A stretch of DNA of 33,633 bases from Actinomycetota bacterium (GTDB lineage Bacteria; Actinomycetota; Actinomycetes; Actinomycetales; Dermatophilaceae). The notes beneath the pieces are model-generated. The model saw nothing but the letters and a program-made list of their open reading frames with translations. It had not been told where the DNA came from and did not search any database. Positions within the stretch are counted from its first letter, which is position 1; every line of letters begins with the position of its first letter. The position numbers were made by a program, and so were the translations under genes. Positions 1 through 8,724 of this stretch are shown here, piece after piece. The DNA lies in contig JAIUNK010000039.1 in the NCBI GenBank assembly GCA_020161845.1, positions 1 through 33,633 on the forward strand. Reading direction: 5' to 3'.

Positions 1-114
1 AAGCAGTGGCGCGCCATCGCCACCCGCTACGACAAACTCGCTCTGACCTATCGCTCGGGCATCGTTCTGCGGGCGGTCACCCTCTGGCTACCAGCATTGG
101 GAGACACGCCCTAG
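1..114 (+). CDS. IS5-family transposase, C-terminal end only
   Basis: The open frame enters from the left edge and ends at TAG 112-114. The visible 37 residues include RAIATRYDKLALTYRSG, which matches the conserved C-terminal stretch of IS5-family (IS4-superfamily) transposases just after the catalytic region. The rest of the gene lies outside the window, so its integrity cannot be judged. The inverted repeat expected just downstream was not delimited. Positions 115-212 before the next gene show nothing recognisable. Confidence 0.7.
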   Translation, partial: KQWRAIATRYDKLALTYRSGIVLRAVTLWLPALGDTP

Positions 115-212
115 CCGATCCGGGTCTACCGTCGAGGACGTGAACACCGACCCCTCGGTACGACGTTCCAGGGCGAGCCGTGCCTGCGTGACCCGGGCAC
201 TCCGGATCTGAC

Positions 213-1067
213 GTGTGCCGCCTGTTCGGCCTATCCGCCGGGCGCCAACGGGTCACGGCCACGTTCTGGCTGCTCGACGCCCCCGACAATCTGCGGGGGC
301 AGTCCGTGGGGAACCCCGATGGGACGGGGCTGGGCACCTACGACGCCAGCGGCCGGCCGATCGTCGAGAAGCAACCCCTCCCGGCGTACGCGGACCCGGC
401 GTTCGCGGCCGAGGCGCGGGAGCGGGAGAGCACAACGTTCGTCGCGCACGTCCGGCGTTCCTCGGGGACCCCGGTCAGCGTCGCGAACACGCACCCGTTC
501 GAACGCGACGGACGCCTGTTCGCCCACAACGGCGCGATCGGGGACCTGGACCGGCTGGAGTCCCGCCTCGGTCATGACGTGGCCACGCTTGCCGGCCAGA
601 CGGACAGCGAGCGCCTGTTCGCGCTGATCACAGCCGAGATCCGGGCGACCGGCGACGTCGCCGCCGGCATCCATCGCGCGGTCGGCTGGGTGGTGCGCGA
701 GCTCCCGGTGCAATCGCTCAACTTCGTCCTGATCGCGGAGCGCGATCTGTGGGCCCTGCGCTATCCGGAGCATCACGAGCTGTGGCTGCTGGAACGCGCG
801 CCGGGGGCGCCGTTGGCCCAACGCACCTCGACGGGGGCCCGGATCGCCTCCGGTCACCTGCGCACGATCCCATCGGTCGTCGTCGCCAGCGAGCGTCTCG
901 ACGACGATCCGGGCTGGCGGTTGCTCGGGTCCGGCGTCCTGGTCCACGTGGACCCTGACCTGCTCGTGAGCGAGCACCTTCTGGTGGATGACTGCCCGCC
1001 GAAGCGGGTCAGCCGGGGACCAGCGGGAAGATGGGCAGCGCGTCCGGATGGTGGGCGTGCACGATGA
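213..1067 (+). CDS. Class II glutamine amidotransferase (YafJ/EgtC-like)
   Basis: The GTG at 213 is chosen because the next codon is Cys; in class II (Ntn) amidotransferases this Cys2 becomes the N-terminal nucleophile after Met removal. MCRLFG at the start, the RxxS stretch after HVRRSSGTP and the FAHNGAIGD motif near residue 105 are family hallmarks. At 284 aa it has the size of stand-alone GATase_6 proteins such as YafJ or EgtC. No ergothioneine genes are adjacent, so the substrate is unknown. There is no clear Shine-Dalgarno sequence. The 3' end overlaps the convergent CPBP-like gene by 59 bp. Confidence 0.85.
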   Translation: MCRLFGLSAGRQRVTATFWLLDAPDNLRGQSVGNPDGTGLGTYDASGRPIVEKQPLPAYADPAFAAEARERESTTFVAHVRRSSGTPVSVANTHPFERDGRLFAHNGAIGDLDRLESRLGHDVATLAGQTDSERLFALITAEIRATGDVAAGIHRAVGWVVRELPVQSLNFVLIAERDLWALRYPEHHELWLLERAPGAPLAQRTSTGARIASGHLRTIPSVVVASERLDDDPGWRLLGSGVLVHVDPDLLVSEHLLVDDCPPKRVSRGPAGRWAARPDGGRAR

Positions 1068-1851
1068 CGAGGAAGACGATCGCGTCGAAGAGGAGGTGCA
1101 CGGTCACGACGTACAGCAGGTTCTTCGTCCACGCGAAGATCCACCCCTGGATCAGCGCGAACGGGATCGTGAGCAGCGGTCCCCACGCCTGGTAGCCCAG
1201 CTCCCACAGGAACGAGACGAAGATCGTCGCCTGCAGCACGTTCGCCACGCCCTGGCTGAAGTGCCGGCGCAGCAGCGCGAAACACGTGCAGATGAAGAAC
1301 AGCTCGTCCCACAGGCCGACCGCGTTGACCCCGACGAACAGCCGCGCGATCTCGTGCCACTCGACGACGGCGGGCCAGTTGCGGTAGACGCCGGAGGTGA
1401 GGAAGTAGAAAGGCAGGATGAGGTACGCCGCGCCGACGACGAACACCAGGTAGGTCCACTGCCGGCGGGTCCAGCGGCGGCCGCCCCAGGGGAAGGTGAT
1501 TGAGCGCTCGCGGTAGAGGTGGCGGGAGATGAGGTACGGCGCAAGCACGGCCCACCCCAGCGCCACCGTGAACCGGGCGATCCCGGCGGGGGAGACGTCG
1601 GCGTGCAGCGAGATGAAGCTGATCCCGGTGAGCGCCACGACGATCAGCGCCAGGTCGTGAGTGAGGCGGTGGGAGCGGCCCGTGCGGTCCGTCCAGGCGG
1701 CCGTGACCAGGCCGGCGGCGAGCAGCGCGTACCCGGGCGCGTCGAGCATCGCCCAGAACAGGACCACCGCCGCCGCCGAGACCAGCGCCGCGGGCAGCAC
1801 CGCCAGCGGATGCGTGCTCGTCCCCTCGGCGGCGATGCGCATGCCCGCCAC
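1009..1851 (-). CDS. CPBP-family intramembrane protease-like protein
   Basis: A 280-aa hydrophobic protein with about seven or eight membrane segments. The motif WDELFF near residue 180, then FLWE and finally HLLFDA near residue 260, correspond to the Glu-Glu, second and His motifs of CPBP (Abi, Rce1-like) glutamic endopeptidases. The first motif is degenerate (DE rather than EE), so proteolytic activity is uncertain. The start can be GTG 1851 or ATG 1842, and neither has a strong ribosome binding site. It converges on the glutamine amidotransferase and shares its 3' end; its role is unknown. Confidence 0.7.
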   Translation of the reverse strand: MAGMRIAAEGTSTHPLAVLPAALVSAAAVVLFWAMLDAPGYALLAAGLVTAAWTDRTGRSHRLTHDLALIVVALTGISFISLHADVSPAGIARFTVALGWAVLAPYLISRHLYRERSITFPWGGRRWTRRQWTYLVFVVGAAYLILPFYFLTSGVYRNWPAVVEWHEIARLFVGVNAVGLWDELFFICTCFALLRRHFSQGVANVLQATIFVSFLWELGYQAWGPLLTIPFALIQGWIFAWTKNLLYVVTVHLLFDAIVFLVIVHAHHPDALPIFPLVPG

Positions 1852-1890
1852 CCTACGGATCGGCGGGCGTGGCCGGTCAGGCTGTCAGTG

Positions 1891-1904
1891 CGCATCATGA
1901 TGCG
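1891..1904. promoter_or_regulatory. 14-bp palindrome upstream of vapBC
   Basis: CGCATCATGATGCG is a perfect palindrome 24 bp before the antitoxin start codon. VapB-VapC complexes usually repress their own promoter by binding such palindromes, so this is the likely operator. Part of the half-site (GATGC) recurs at 1912 and 1920. The assignment rests on position and symmetry. Confidence 0.5.
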
Positions 1905-1928
1905 GGCCGCTGATGCTACGATGCGGCC

Positions 1929-2186
1929 ATGCGCACGACCATCAATGTGAACGACGATCTGCTGCGTCGGGCGCGTGAGCTGGCGATCCGAGAGGGTCGC
2001 TCCCTCGGCGATGTCGTGGACGACGCCCTGCGGGTGCTCTTCACCGAGCGCGCGCCAACGTCGGCTGTCGTGTCGCTGCCGCGGTACGGCGGGAGCGGGC
2101 TCCGCCCGGGCGTCGACCTCGAGGACAAGGGCGCCCTGGCCAGGCTGCTCGACGACCGGGACGGGACGCCGCATGCTGCTGGCTGA
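1929..2186 (+). CDS. vapB: VapB-type antitoxin (ribbon-helix-helix)
   Basis: An 85-aa protein. The N-terminus MRTTINVNDDLLRRARELA is the typical beta-strand and first helix of an RHH/CopG-like DNA-binding antitoxin, followed by EGRSLGDVVDDALR. The C-terminal half, rich in Gly and Asp, would bind and neutralise the toxin. The start ATG 1929 has no clear Shine-Dalgarno sequence and may be read from a leaderless or very short leader. The gene overlaps vapC by 14 bp, as expected for a co-translated pair. Confidence 0.85.
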   Translation: MRTTINVNDDLLRRARELAIREGRSLGDVVDDALRVLFTERAPTSAVVSLPRYGGSGLRPGVDLEDKGALARLLDDRDGTPHAAG

Positions 2187-2601
2187 CGTCAACCCGCTCA
2201 TCTACGCTCACCGGCCGGAAAGCCCCCGAGCCGATGACCACCGCGAGTGGCTGACCCGCGCGTTGGCGGGCCCCGAACCGTTCGGCGTCAGCGAGCTCGT
2301 CCTTTCGGCCGTGCTGCGGATCGTGACGAACCACCGGGTGTACGTCGAGCCCACTCCGCCGGAGGTCGCGGTGGAGTTCTGCGAGGCCGTGCTCGCCGCG
2401 CCGGCCGCGGTGCCGATCAGGCCGGGCGCGAGGCACTGGGCGATCTTCACGGACCTGTGCCGGAACGTGGGCGCTCGCGGCAACACGGTGCCCGACGCTT
2501 ATCTGGCGGCGCTGGCCATCGAACACGGCGCGACCTGGGTGACCACGGATCGGGGCTTCGCCCGATTCCCGGGCCTGCGCTGGCGCCCGCCGCTGGAGTG
2601 A
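2173..2601 (+). CDS. vapC: VapC-type PIN-domain toxin ribonuclease
   Basis: A 142-aa PIN-domain protein. ATG 2173 is chosen because MLLADVNPLIYA is the canonical N-terminus; longer in-frame extensions have no VapC character. The acidic residues expected for Mg-dependent RNase activity are present: Asp5, Glu41, Asp108 (VPDAYLAALA) and Asp126 (TTDRGF). It ends in the family-typical FARFPGLRW. It overlaps the antitoxin gene in the +1 frame. The toxin is presumed to cleave tRNA or mRNA until bound by VapB; the target cannot be predicted here. Confidence 0.88.
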   Translation: MLLADVNPLIYAHRPESPRADDHREWLTRALAGPEPFGVSELVLSAVLRIVTNHRVYVEPTPPEVAVEFCEAVLAAPAAVPIRPGARHWAIFTDLCRNVGARGNTVPDAYLAALAIEHGATWVTTDRGFARFPGLRWRPPLE

Positions 2602-2604
2602 GGG

Positions 2605-2680
2605 CGGCTCACGCCGTCATGCCGTCACGCCGTGCCCTGAAGCCGGCACGCCGTCGGAATGTCAGAACGTCACGCCGTCG
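2605..2680. repeat. Short CACGCCGTC repeats at duplication edge
   Basis: CACGCCGTC or near copies occur at least four times between the vapC stop and the end of the flavin dehydrogenase. A comparable run of GGTCACGCCGTC/GGTCAGGCCGTC-like units is found at 24430-24545, beside the second copy of the dehydrogenase. These short repeats flank both copies of the segmental duplication at the same end. Confidence 0.45.
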
Positions 2681-4325
2681 CTGAGGCGGCGGCGCGACCC
2701 GCCGTACGGCCCGAGAACAGGCAACCCCCCAGGAACGTGCCCTCCAACGCGTTGTAGCCCATCATCCCGCCGCCGCCGAAGCCGCTCACCTCGCCCGCGG
2801 CGTACAGGCCCGGGAACGCCTCGCCCCCGGGGCGCAGGCAGCGGCCGGACAGGTCCGTCTCCAGGCCGCCGAGGGTCTTGCGGGACAGCACGTGCAGCTT
2901 GACCGCGATGAGCGGGCCGGCCTTGGGGTCGAGCAGCCGGTGCGGGGTGGCGACCCGGATGAGCCGGTCGCCGCGGTAGTTCCGGGCGCCGCGGATGGCC
3001 GTGACCTGGGCGTCCTTGGCGAAGGTGTTGTCGATCTCGCGGTCCCGGGCCTCGATCAGCTCGCGGAGCGCGTCGACGGCCAGGGCCGGTACGCCGGGGT
3101 CGGCGAGCCGGTTCATGCCGGTCACCAGCTCTGGCAGCCCGTCGGCGACGACGAAATCGGCGCCGTGCCGCTTGAACGCCTCGACCGGGCCGGGCGCGCC
3201 GGGTCGGATCCGGGACGCCAGCAGGCGCAGATCCTTGCCGGTCAGGTCGGGGTTCTGCTCCGACCCCGAGAGCGCGAACTCCTTCTCGATGATCTTCTGG
3301 GTCAGCACGAACCAGGAGTAGTCGTAGCCGGTGGCGCGCAGGTGCCGCAGGGTGCCGAGGGTGTCGAAGCCGGGATAGTACGGCGCGGGCAGGCGCCGCC
3401 CCGCTGCGTCGAGCCACAGCGACGACGGCCCGGGCAGGATCCGGATGCCGTGGTTGTCCCAGATCGGGTCCCAGTTGCGCAGGCCCTCGACGTAATGCCA
3501 CATCCGGTCGGGGTTGATGAGGTTCGCCCCGGCGTCGCGGGTGATCATCAGCAGGCGGCCGTCGACGTGGGCGGGGACCCCGGCGACCATGCGCTGCGGC
3601 GGGGTTCCCAGGCGGCTCGGCCAGGCCCGGCGGACCAGGTCGTGGTCGCCGCCGATGCCGCCGGAGCTGACGATGACGGCCTGACCGTGCAGCTCGAACT
3701 CACCGGTCGTCACCCGGCTGGACCGCACCCCGCGGGGGACGTCGGTCGGTTCGAGGAGGTGGCCGCGCACCCCGACCGCCGTACCGTCCTGCACGATCAG
3801 CTCGTCGACCCGGTGCCGGAAGGCGAACCGGATCCGTCCGGTCTGCGCGTGCGCGCGGACCCTTCGCTCGAAGGGCGCAACGACTCCGGGCCCGGTGCCC
3901 CAGGTGATGTGGAACCGTGGCACGGAGTTGCCGTGCCCCTGCGCGCGGCCGTCGCCACGCTCGGCCCACCCGACGATCGGGAAGAGCCGGTGGCCCATCC
4001 GGCGCAGCCAGGCGCGCTTCTCCCCGGCGGCGAAGTCGAGGTAGGCCTGCGCCCACGCCCGCGGCCAATAGTCCTCGGCGCGGTCGAACTGGGCGCTGCC
4101 AAACCAGTCTTGGGTCGCCAGCGCCAGGGAGTCCCTGACGCCCATCCGCCGCTGTTCGGGGCTGTCGATGAGGAAGAGCCCGCCGAGGCTCCACCAGGCC
4201 TGGCCGCCGAGGTTCTGCTCGCCCTCCTGGTCGATCAGCAGCACCCGCCGCCCGGCGTCCGCCGCCTCCGCCGCGGCGACCAGTCCCGCCAGCCCGGCTC
4301 CCACCACCAGTACGTCCGCGTCCAT
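2670..4325 (-). CDS. FAD-binding dehydrogenase (KstD/fumarate reductase-like)
   Basis: A 551-aa flavoprotein. ATG 4325 is chosen because MDADVLVVGAGLAGLVAA places the Rossmann GxGxxG motif right at the N-terminus; the 28 codons upstream are Arg-rich and look non-coding. NLGGQAWWSLGG and the C-terminal GGGGMMGYNALEGTFLGG form the FAD-contacting elements of the 3-ketosteroid dehydrogenase/fumarate reductase family (FAD_binding_2). The family catalyses flavin-dependent dehydrogenation or reduction of C=C bonds; the substrate is unknown. A second, broken copy lies at 24532-25220. The 13E12 gene is divergent across a 241-bp gap. Confidence 0.85.
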   Translation of the reverse strand: MDADVLVVGAGLAGLVAAAEAADAGRRVLLIDQEGEQNLGGQAWWSLGGLFLIDSPEQRRMGVRDSLALATQDWFGSAQFDRAEDYWPRAWAQAYLDFAAGEKRAWLRRMGHRLFPIVGWAERGDGRAQGHGNSVPRFHITWGTGPGVVAPFERRVRAHAQTGRIRFAFRHRVDELIVQDGTAVGVRGHLLEPTDVPRGVRSSRVTTGEFELHGQAVIVSSGGIGGDHDLVRRAWPSRLGTPPQRMVAGVPAHVDGRLLMITRDAGANLINPDRMWHYVEGLRNWDPIWDNHGIRILPGPSSLWLDAAGRRLPAPYYPGFDTLGTLRHLRATGYDYSWFVLTQKIIEKEFALSGSEQNPDLTGKDLRLLASRIRPGAPGPVEAFKRHGADFVVADGLPELVTGMNRLADPGVPALAVDALRELIEARDREIDNTFAKDAQVTAIRGARNYRGDRLIRVATPHRLLDPKAGPLIAVKLHVLSRKTLGGLETDLSGRCLRPGGEAFPGLYAAGEVSGFGGGGMMGYNALEGTFLGGCLFSGRTAGRAAASATA

Positions 4326-4690
4326 GCAGCCATCGTCGCAGCCCCGATCGAGCGCAGCGCGCGGTCCGGTCCGGCGGCACGCGCCCACGCGCCGACGCGC
4401 CGTCGTCATAACCCGACATGTGATCTGGGTGACAGTTCTATGCGGGTTGAATTCGTTCGCCGCTCAGCGCCGCTCGTGGCGTCTGCCGAGTGATTCCGTA
4501 TTTAATATCGAACATAACGCGCATCGCTTCCTTGCGTGGTCGGTTAGGTGTTCGAGATAATGGGCTATGACCTCGACGGACACCTTCGCACCGGCTCCGG
4601 TGGCTGGGTTGTCGTCGTACGAGGCGGCGCGCTGGTTGGAGGACGCCGTACGTCGGGTGGGGTCGGGTCTGCGACACCTGACCGGCGGGG
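2686..4690. repeat. Dispersed segmental duplication, copy A
   Basis: Positions 2686-3265 and 4233-4690 have recognisable counterparts in the same order at 24547-25570. The shared block covers the 3' part of the flavin dehydrogenase, its 5' end, the divergent intergenic region and the first 35 codons of the 13E12 gene. Copy A is intact, while copy B lacks about 970 bp in the middle. Identity is high but not complete, so the event is not very recent. Confidence 0.8.
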
Positions 4691-6156
4691 GAGACGGCTC
4701 GCTCGGGCTGGGGGACGTGTTGGCGTTGGTGCCGACCGTCGAGCTGGCGGGGCTGTTCGGGGACTTGGTGGCGCTGCGGGCGTTGGCAGAAGGGGCCTCG
4801 GCGGCCGTGCTGGCCGAGGCCGTGTCCCGCGGGGTGGTCGCCGGGAGTGATGAGTCGCCGCGGCCGATCGGTCCAAAGATCACCGCGTGGGTGCAGGAGC
4901 AGGCCTCCGCGGCGGGGACGCCGGTCACGGCGGGCGTGGCGGGGACGTATCGGACGTGCTGGGAGCAGTCCCGCCGGCCCGAGCTGGCGCCGTTGACGGA
5001 GGCGGTCCGGAACGGTCGGATCTCCCTGGCCGTCGGCGCCCGACTCGGCGCGGATTTGTCGACGTTGGCGGTCAAGATCCCCACCGACTGGTGGGACGCG
5101 GCGGCGGGTGAGTTGATCGCGCACGCCGCCACCGGTGCCTCCGCGTCCCAGTTGGGCAGCCTCAAAGAAGCGTTGATCGCCAGCTACGGCGAGGAGGGTG
5201 ACTTCGAGGAGCAGCAGAAGGAGCTGCACCGCCAGCGGCGGTTCACCACCCCGGTCAAGGACGGCACCGGGATGTGGGTCGGTCGGTATGCGATGACCAA
5301 CGACGACTACGCCGCCCTCAAAGCCGCCCTCGACGCGTTGGCCGCGCCGACCCCCACCGCGGAGGGCGAGGTCGGTACCCGCACCGCGGAGCAGCGGAAC
5401 CTGGACGCGATCATCGAGATGGCCCGCGTCGTGGCCACGGACCCGACGTTGAGCGGCCACGTCCGACCGGGCTCAGCGGCCAAGGCCCAGATCATCATCA
5501 CCATCGACCACGACCTGCTGGCCGAGAAAGTCCGCGCCTATTACGCCCAGCGCGCCAGCCAGGACCGCGCTCAGCGCGCCGGCCAGGACGACGCCCAGGA
5601 GGACACGTGCGGCGTGCAGGCATCGACGGGCAGCGCCGGGTCGACGAGCGGCGCCGGGTCGACGAGCGGCGCCGGGTCGACGTGCAGCGCGGGGTCGACG
5701 GGGTCGGCCAGGTCAACGGGCAGTCCGGGGACAACCGGGTCGGCCAGGCCAGCGGGGTTGGCGGGTCGAGGGGCGGGGCGGGGGTACGGGCTGGATGGGC
5801 ACGGCACCCCGCTGACCCCGGCGACGGTGCGCCGGTTGGCCTGTGATGCCCGCATCATCCCGGCGGTACTCGGCACCGACGGCGCGATCCTCGACCTCGG
5901 CCGGGCAGCGCGATTGGCCAGCCCCGACCAAGTTCGCTACCTGCGCCTACGGGACAAGTGCTGCACGTTCCCCGGCTGCGACCGCCCACCAAGCTGGTGC
6001 GAAGCCCACCACCTACGCGAATGGACCACAGACCTCGGCGAGACCAACGTCGACAACCTTGCGCTGCTGTGTACCCGACACCACACCGACGTCCACACCC
6101 GCGGCCTCATCGGCCAGCTCATCGACGGCACCATCCGCTGGCGCCGCCGCCAATAG
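4567..6156 (+). CDS. 13E12-family protein: DUF222 plus HNH endonuclease domain
   Basis: A 529-aa protein. Residues about 10-300 form the helical DUF222 domain. The C-terminus (about 455-529) has CCTFPGCDRPPSWCEAHHL, then NVDNLALLCTRHHTDVH, an HNH nuclease with zinc-ligand cysteines. Between them (about 350-400) lies a low-complexity Gly/Ser/Thr linker made of GSTSGA-like repeats. This architecture is the 13E12 repeat family, abundant in mycobacteria and other actinobacteria and thought to be mobile or SOS-linked. The N-terminal 35 codons recur at 25466 fused to an unrelated protein. Confidence 0.88.
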   Translation: MTSTDTFAPAPVAGLSSYEAARWLEDAVRRVGSGLRHLTGGGDGSLGLGDVLALVPTVELAGLFGDLVALRALAEGASAAVLAEAVSRGVVAGSDESPRPIGPKITAWVQEQASAAGTPVTAGVAGTYRTCWEQSRRPELAPLTEAVRNGRISLAVGARLGADLSTLAVKIPTDWWDAAAGELIAHAATGASASQLGSLKEALIASYGEEGDFEEQQKELHRQRRFTTPVKDGTGMWVGRYAMTNDDYAALKAALDALAAPTPTAEGEVGTRTAEQRNLDAIIEMARVVATDPTLSGHVRPGSAAKAQIIITIDHDLLAEKVRAYYAQRASQDRAQRAGQDDAQEDTCGVQASTGSAGSTSGAGSTSGAGSTCSAGSTGSARSTGSPGTTGSARPAGLAGRGAGRGYGLDGHGTPLTPATVRRLACDARIIPAVLGTDGAILDLGRAARLASPDQVRYLRLRDKCCTFPGCDRPPSWCEAHHLREWTTDLGETNVDNLALLCTRHHTDVHTRGLIGQLIDGTIRWRRRQ

Positions 6157-6257
6157 CCCGAAATAGCCGGGTCACCCACCCGCTCCACGACCCCGGCTGC
6201 CTGGACCACGTCTGCCAGACCACCGGACGAAGCACGAGCGGCCCTGCGTCGGTGTAG

Positions 6258-6297
6258 CTGCGGCAAAAGGCGGTGCCGGCGCCGCCTTTTGCCGCAG
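6258..6297. terminator. Perfect 16-bp stem hairpin
   Basis: CTGCGGCAAAAGGCGG and its exact complement are separated by an 8-nt loop. It lies 101 bp after the 13E12 stop and 76 bp before the TenA-like start. There is no U-tract, but GC-rich stems without one serve as terminators in high-GC actinobacteria. A thiamine riboswitch was considered because of the TenA gene, but no conserved TPP-aptamer strings were seen. Confidence 0.5.
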
Positions 6298-6373
6298 GGA
6301 CCGGGTGGACGGCGAGCAGGGCACCCGGGCGACGCCGCGCCGGTGCGAACCCCGGCCGCCTATGGTGGGCCGC

Positions 6374-7030
6374 ATGCCCACCGGACTCACCGAGCGTCTC
6401 ATCGCCGTCAACGCCGCCACCTGGACGGCCGCGGTCGACAGCCGATTCGTCGACGAACTGCTCGCCGGGACGGTGGCCGACGAGGTCCTGGCCCGATATC
6501 TCGTGCAGGACTACCAGTTCTGCGATCCCTTCACGGCCCTGCTCGGCCAGGGCTGCGCCTCGGCGCCGGCCCTGCCCGAGCGTCTGGTGTTCGCCCGCCA
6601 GCTGGGCATGTTCGCCGACGACGAGAACACCTACTTCGTCGACTCCTTCAACGCGCTCGGCGTGTCCCCCGCCGACCGCGCGGAGCCACTGCGGCACCCG
6701 GCCACCGTCGCGTTCGACGCGGTGATGCGCGAGGCGCTGGCGAGCCGCTCGTACGCGCGGGTCCTCGCCGTGCTCGTCGTCGCGGAGCGGCTCTACCTGG
6801 ACTGGGCGACCCGCCCGGACGCCGACGATCTCGCGGCGACCCGGCCCGAACACGTCGGCTGGGTCGACCTACACCGCGGGCCGGCGTTCACCGCGTGGGT
6901 GGCCTGGCTGAGCGAGCAGCTGGACACCCACGCGCCGGCCGACCCCGCCGAACTGGCCGCGGTCGAGGACATCTTCTCCCGTGCCGTCGCCTGCGAGCGC
7001 GCGTTCTTCGCCGCGGCGTACGACGCCTGA
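6374..7030 (+). CDS. TenA/thiaminase II-family protein
   Basis: A 218-aa all-helical protein. The start ATG 6374 gives MPTGLTERL; ATG 6362 is an alternative. YLVQDYQFCDPF near residue 38-49 matches the conserved YLxQDYxF segment lining the pyrimidine pocket of TenA. The segment that carries the catalytic Cys in TenA_C enzymes reads AVLVVAERLYLDWA, without Cys, so the protein resembles the TenA_E subgroup in which Glu residues are used. The C-terminal CERAFFAAAYDA fits the final helix with its conserved Glu. A role in salvaging degraded thiamine pyrimidines is likely; no other thiamine gene is adjacent. Confidence 0.78.
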   Translation: MPTGLTERLIAVNAATWTAAVDSRFVDELLAGTVADEVLARYLVQDYQFCDPFTALLGQGCASAPALPERLVFARQLGMFADDENTYFVDSFNALGVSPADRAEPLRHPATVAFDAVMREALASRSYARVLAVLVVAERLYLDWATRPDADDLAATRPEHVGWVDLHRGPAFTAWVAWLSEQLDTHAPADPAELAAVEDIFSRAVACERAFFAAAYDA

Positions 7031-7141
7031 CCGCGGCCGCCCCCCGGGGGACGCGTGGCGTCCCTCGCGACGATCAATACCCGCCGATTCGCCCCGAAAT
7101 GGCCCTGAAGGCGGGGTGTTGGTCGTCGCGCGGGACGGAGG

Positions 7142-7993
7142 TCAGCGGCGCGGGTTGCCGAAACCGGTCAACATTTCGACGGTCTCGGGCGCGTAGTGCG
7201 AGAAGAACGCGCTCTCGCCCTCATCGAGCGCCCGGATCCGGTCGAGCTCGGCCGCGTCGAGGGTGAAGTCGAAGACCGCCAAGTTCTGCGCCATCCGCTC
7301 CCGGCGTACGGACTTGGGGATCACCACCACGTCGGACTGGATCAGGAAGCGCAGCGCCACCTGCGCGACCGACTTCCCATGCGCCGCACCGATGTCCGCC
7401 AGGACGGGGTTGGTGAACAGGTCCTTGCGGCCCTCGGCGAAGGGCCCCCAGGATTCGTGCACGACCCCGTACTTCGCCATCACCTCGTGCGCCGCCGCCT
7501 GCTGGTGCAGCGGGTGGGTCTCCACCTGGTTCACGGCGGGCACGACCTCGGCGAACCGGCAGAGGTCGATGAGCCGGTCGGGGTAGAAGTTGCTGACGCC
7601 GATGGCCCGCACCCGACCGTCGGCGAGCGCGCGCTCCATGGCCCGGTAGCTGCCGTAGTAGTCGCCGAACGGCTGGTGGATCAGCAGCAGGTCGATGTAG
7701 TCGGTGGCCAGCTTGCGCAGCGACTCCTCGATCGAGGCGGCGGCCGCGGCTTCGCCCGCGTTGCTGATCCACACCTTGGTCGTGAGGAACAGCTCCTCGC
7801 GCGGCACCCCCGACGCCGCGACGGCCGCGCCCACGCCCTCCTCGTTGCGGTAGGCCTGGGCGGTGTCGATCGACCGGTAGCCGACCTCGATCGCCTCGCG
7901 CACACAGCGCGCGCACTCGGCCGGGTCGACCTGGTAGACGCCGTAACCGAGCATGGGCATCACGACGCCGTTGTTGAGGGTGACGGTCTGCAT
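7142..7993 (-). CDS. Aldo/keto reductase (AKR5-like)
   Basis: A 283-aa NADPH-dependent oxidoreductase. It begins [18 protein letters not shown], the normal family N-terminus, from ATG 7993 (ATG 8002 would add three residues). The catalytic tetrad is visible: Asp43 (RSIDTAQAY), Tyr48, Lys73 (LTTKVW) and His106 (LLLIHQP). The cofactor region [16 protein letters not shown] is intact near the C-terminus. It resembles 2,5-diketo-D-gluconate reductase-type enzymes acting on small aldehydes and ketones. Its start codon overlaps that of the divergent gene within the same CATG. Confidence 0.9.
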   Translation of the reverse strand: MQTVTLNNGVVMPMLGYGVYQVDPAECARCVREAIEVGYRSIDTAQAYRNEEGVGAAVAASGVPREELFLTTKVWISNAGEAAAAASIEESLRKLATDYIDLLLIHQPFGDYYGSYRAMERALADGRVRAIGVSNFYPDRLIDLCRFAEVVPAVNQVETHPLHQQAAAHEVMAKYGVVHESWGPFAEGRKDLFTNPVLADIGAAHGKSVAQVALRFLIQSDVVVIPKSVRRERMAQNLAVFDFTLDAAELDRIRALDEGESAFFSHYAPETVEMLTGFGNPRR

Positions 7994-8621
7994 GGTGGTC
8001 ATCGGGTGGGTCGCCGAGCGGCGGGCGCTCATCGACGACCTTGCCACGCTGACGCCGCAGCAGTGGGAGACCCCCTCGCTCGCGCAGGGGTGGAGCGTGC
8101 ACGACGTGGCGGCGCACCTGATCGACAACGCTTTAACGACGCCCGGGCGGCTGCTGCGCGGGATGGCCGCGGCGCGGTTCGACTTCGATCGGCAGAACGC
8201 CGCCGGTGTCGCCGCGAATCGGGGGGCCTCTCCCGCCGAGACGCTGACCAGGCTGCGCGCGGTGGCCGACCGGACGAGCGGGCCGCCCACGTTCCTGGCT
8301 GCGGAGGGCAGCCGGCTCGTCGAGGAGATCGCGCACGGCGAGGACATCCGTCGGCGGCTGAACCTCCACCGGGCCTACCCGCCGCAGTCGCTCGCCGAGG
8401 CCCTGGGTTACCAAGCCCGGACGCGGGAGGCGATGGGCGGCGCCAAGGGCCTGGTCGGCCGGGTGACGCTCGTGGCCACCGACGCTCCCGTCCGCCTCGG
8501 GCGCGGACCGGAGGTGCGCGGTACGGCGTTGGCGCTGCTCATGTTGGCCACCGGTCGACGGCACGGCAGCAGCGAGCTCTCCGGGCCGGGCGTGAGCCTG
8601 CTGCCGACCGACCCGGCGTAG
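7992..8621 (+). CDS. Maleylpyruvate isomerase/DinB-like family protein
   Basis: A 209-aa protein of the DinB-like four-helix fold. [24 protein letters not shown] then [10 protein letters not shown] near residue 35-45 is the hallmark of the TIGR03083/mycothiol-dependent maleylpyruvate isomerase-like family, where the His takes part in metal binding. The final part ([26 protein letters not shown]) matches the C-terminal domain of the family. These proteins are often mycothiol-dependent enzymes; the substrate is unknown. The possible starts are ATG 7992 and GTG 7995, both overlapping the start of the opposite-strand aldo/keto reductase. Confidence 0.78.
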   Translation: MVVIGWVAERRALIDDLATLTPQQWETPSLAQGWSVHDVAAHLIDNALTTPGRLLRGMAAARFDFDRQNAAGVAANRGASPAETLTRLRAVADRTSGPPTFLAAEGSRLVEEIAHGEDIRRRLNLHRAYPPQSLAEALGYQARTREAMGGAKGLVGRVTLVATDAPVRLGRGPEVRGTALALLMLATGRRHGSSELSGPGVSLLPTDPA

Positions 8622-8724
8622 CTGGTCGCCGACATCCGCAACCCCCGACAACGGCCGCTCCCTCGCGTGAACCTCACAGCGGCCGACGAGGCGATGACCC
8701 GGCGCTGACTCGGCGCGGGCGGCG

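Noticed and set aside
231-977. Long minus-strand frame opposite the glutamine amidotransferase
   Set aside because: It is the complement of a high-GC gene, with no family resemblance and Arg/Gly/Pro-rich composition.
2892-4493. 533-residue plus-strand frame opposite the flavin dehydrogenase
   Set aside because: It is antisense to a well-supported FAD protein and has no recognisable domain.
4510-4560. LexA/SOS-type box upstream of the 13E12 gene
   Set aside because: TCGAAC at 4508 and GTTCGA near 4551 look like half-sites and are kept in copy B, but they are about 45 bp apart, not the 4 bp of the actinobacterial TCGAAC-N4-GTTCGA box.
6160-6373. TPP riboswitch before the TenA-like gene
   Set aside because: Only a GC-rich 16-bp hairpin is present; the conserved CUGAGA and related aptamer strings were not seen.
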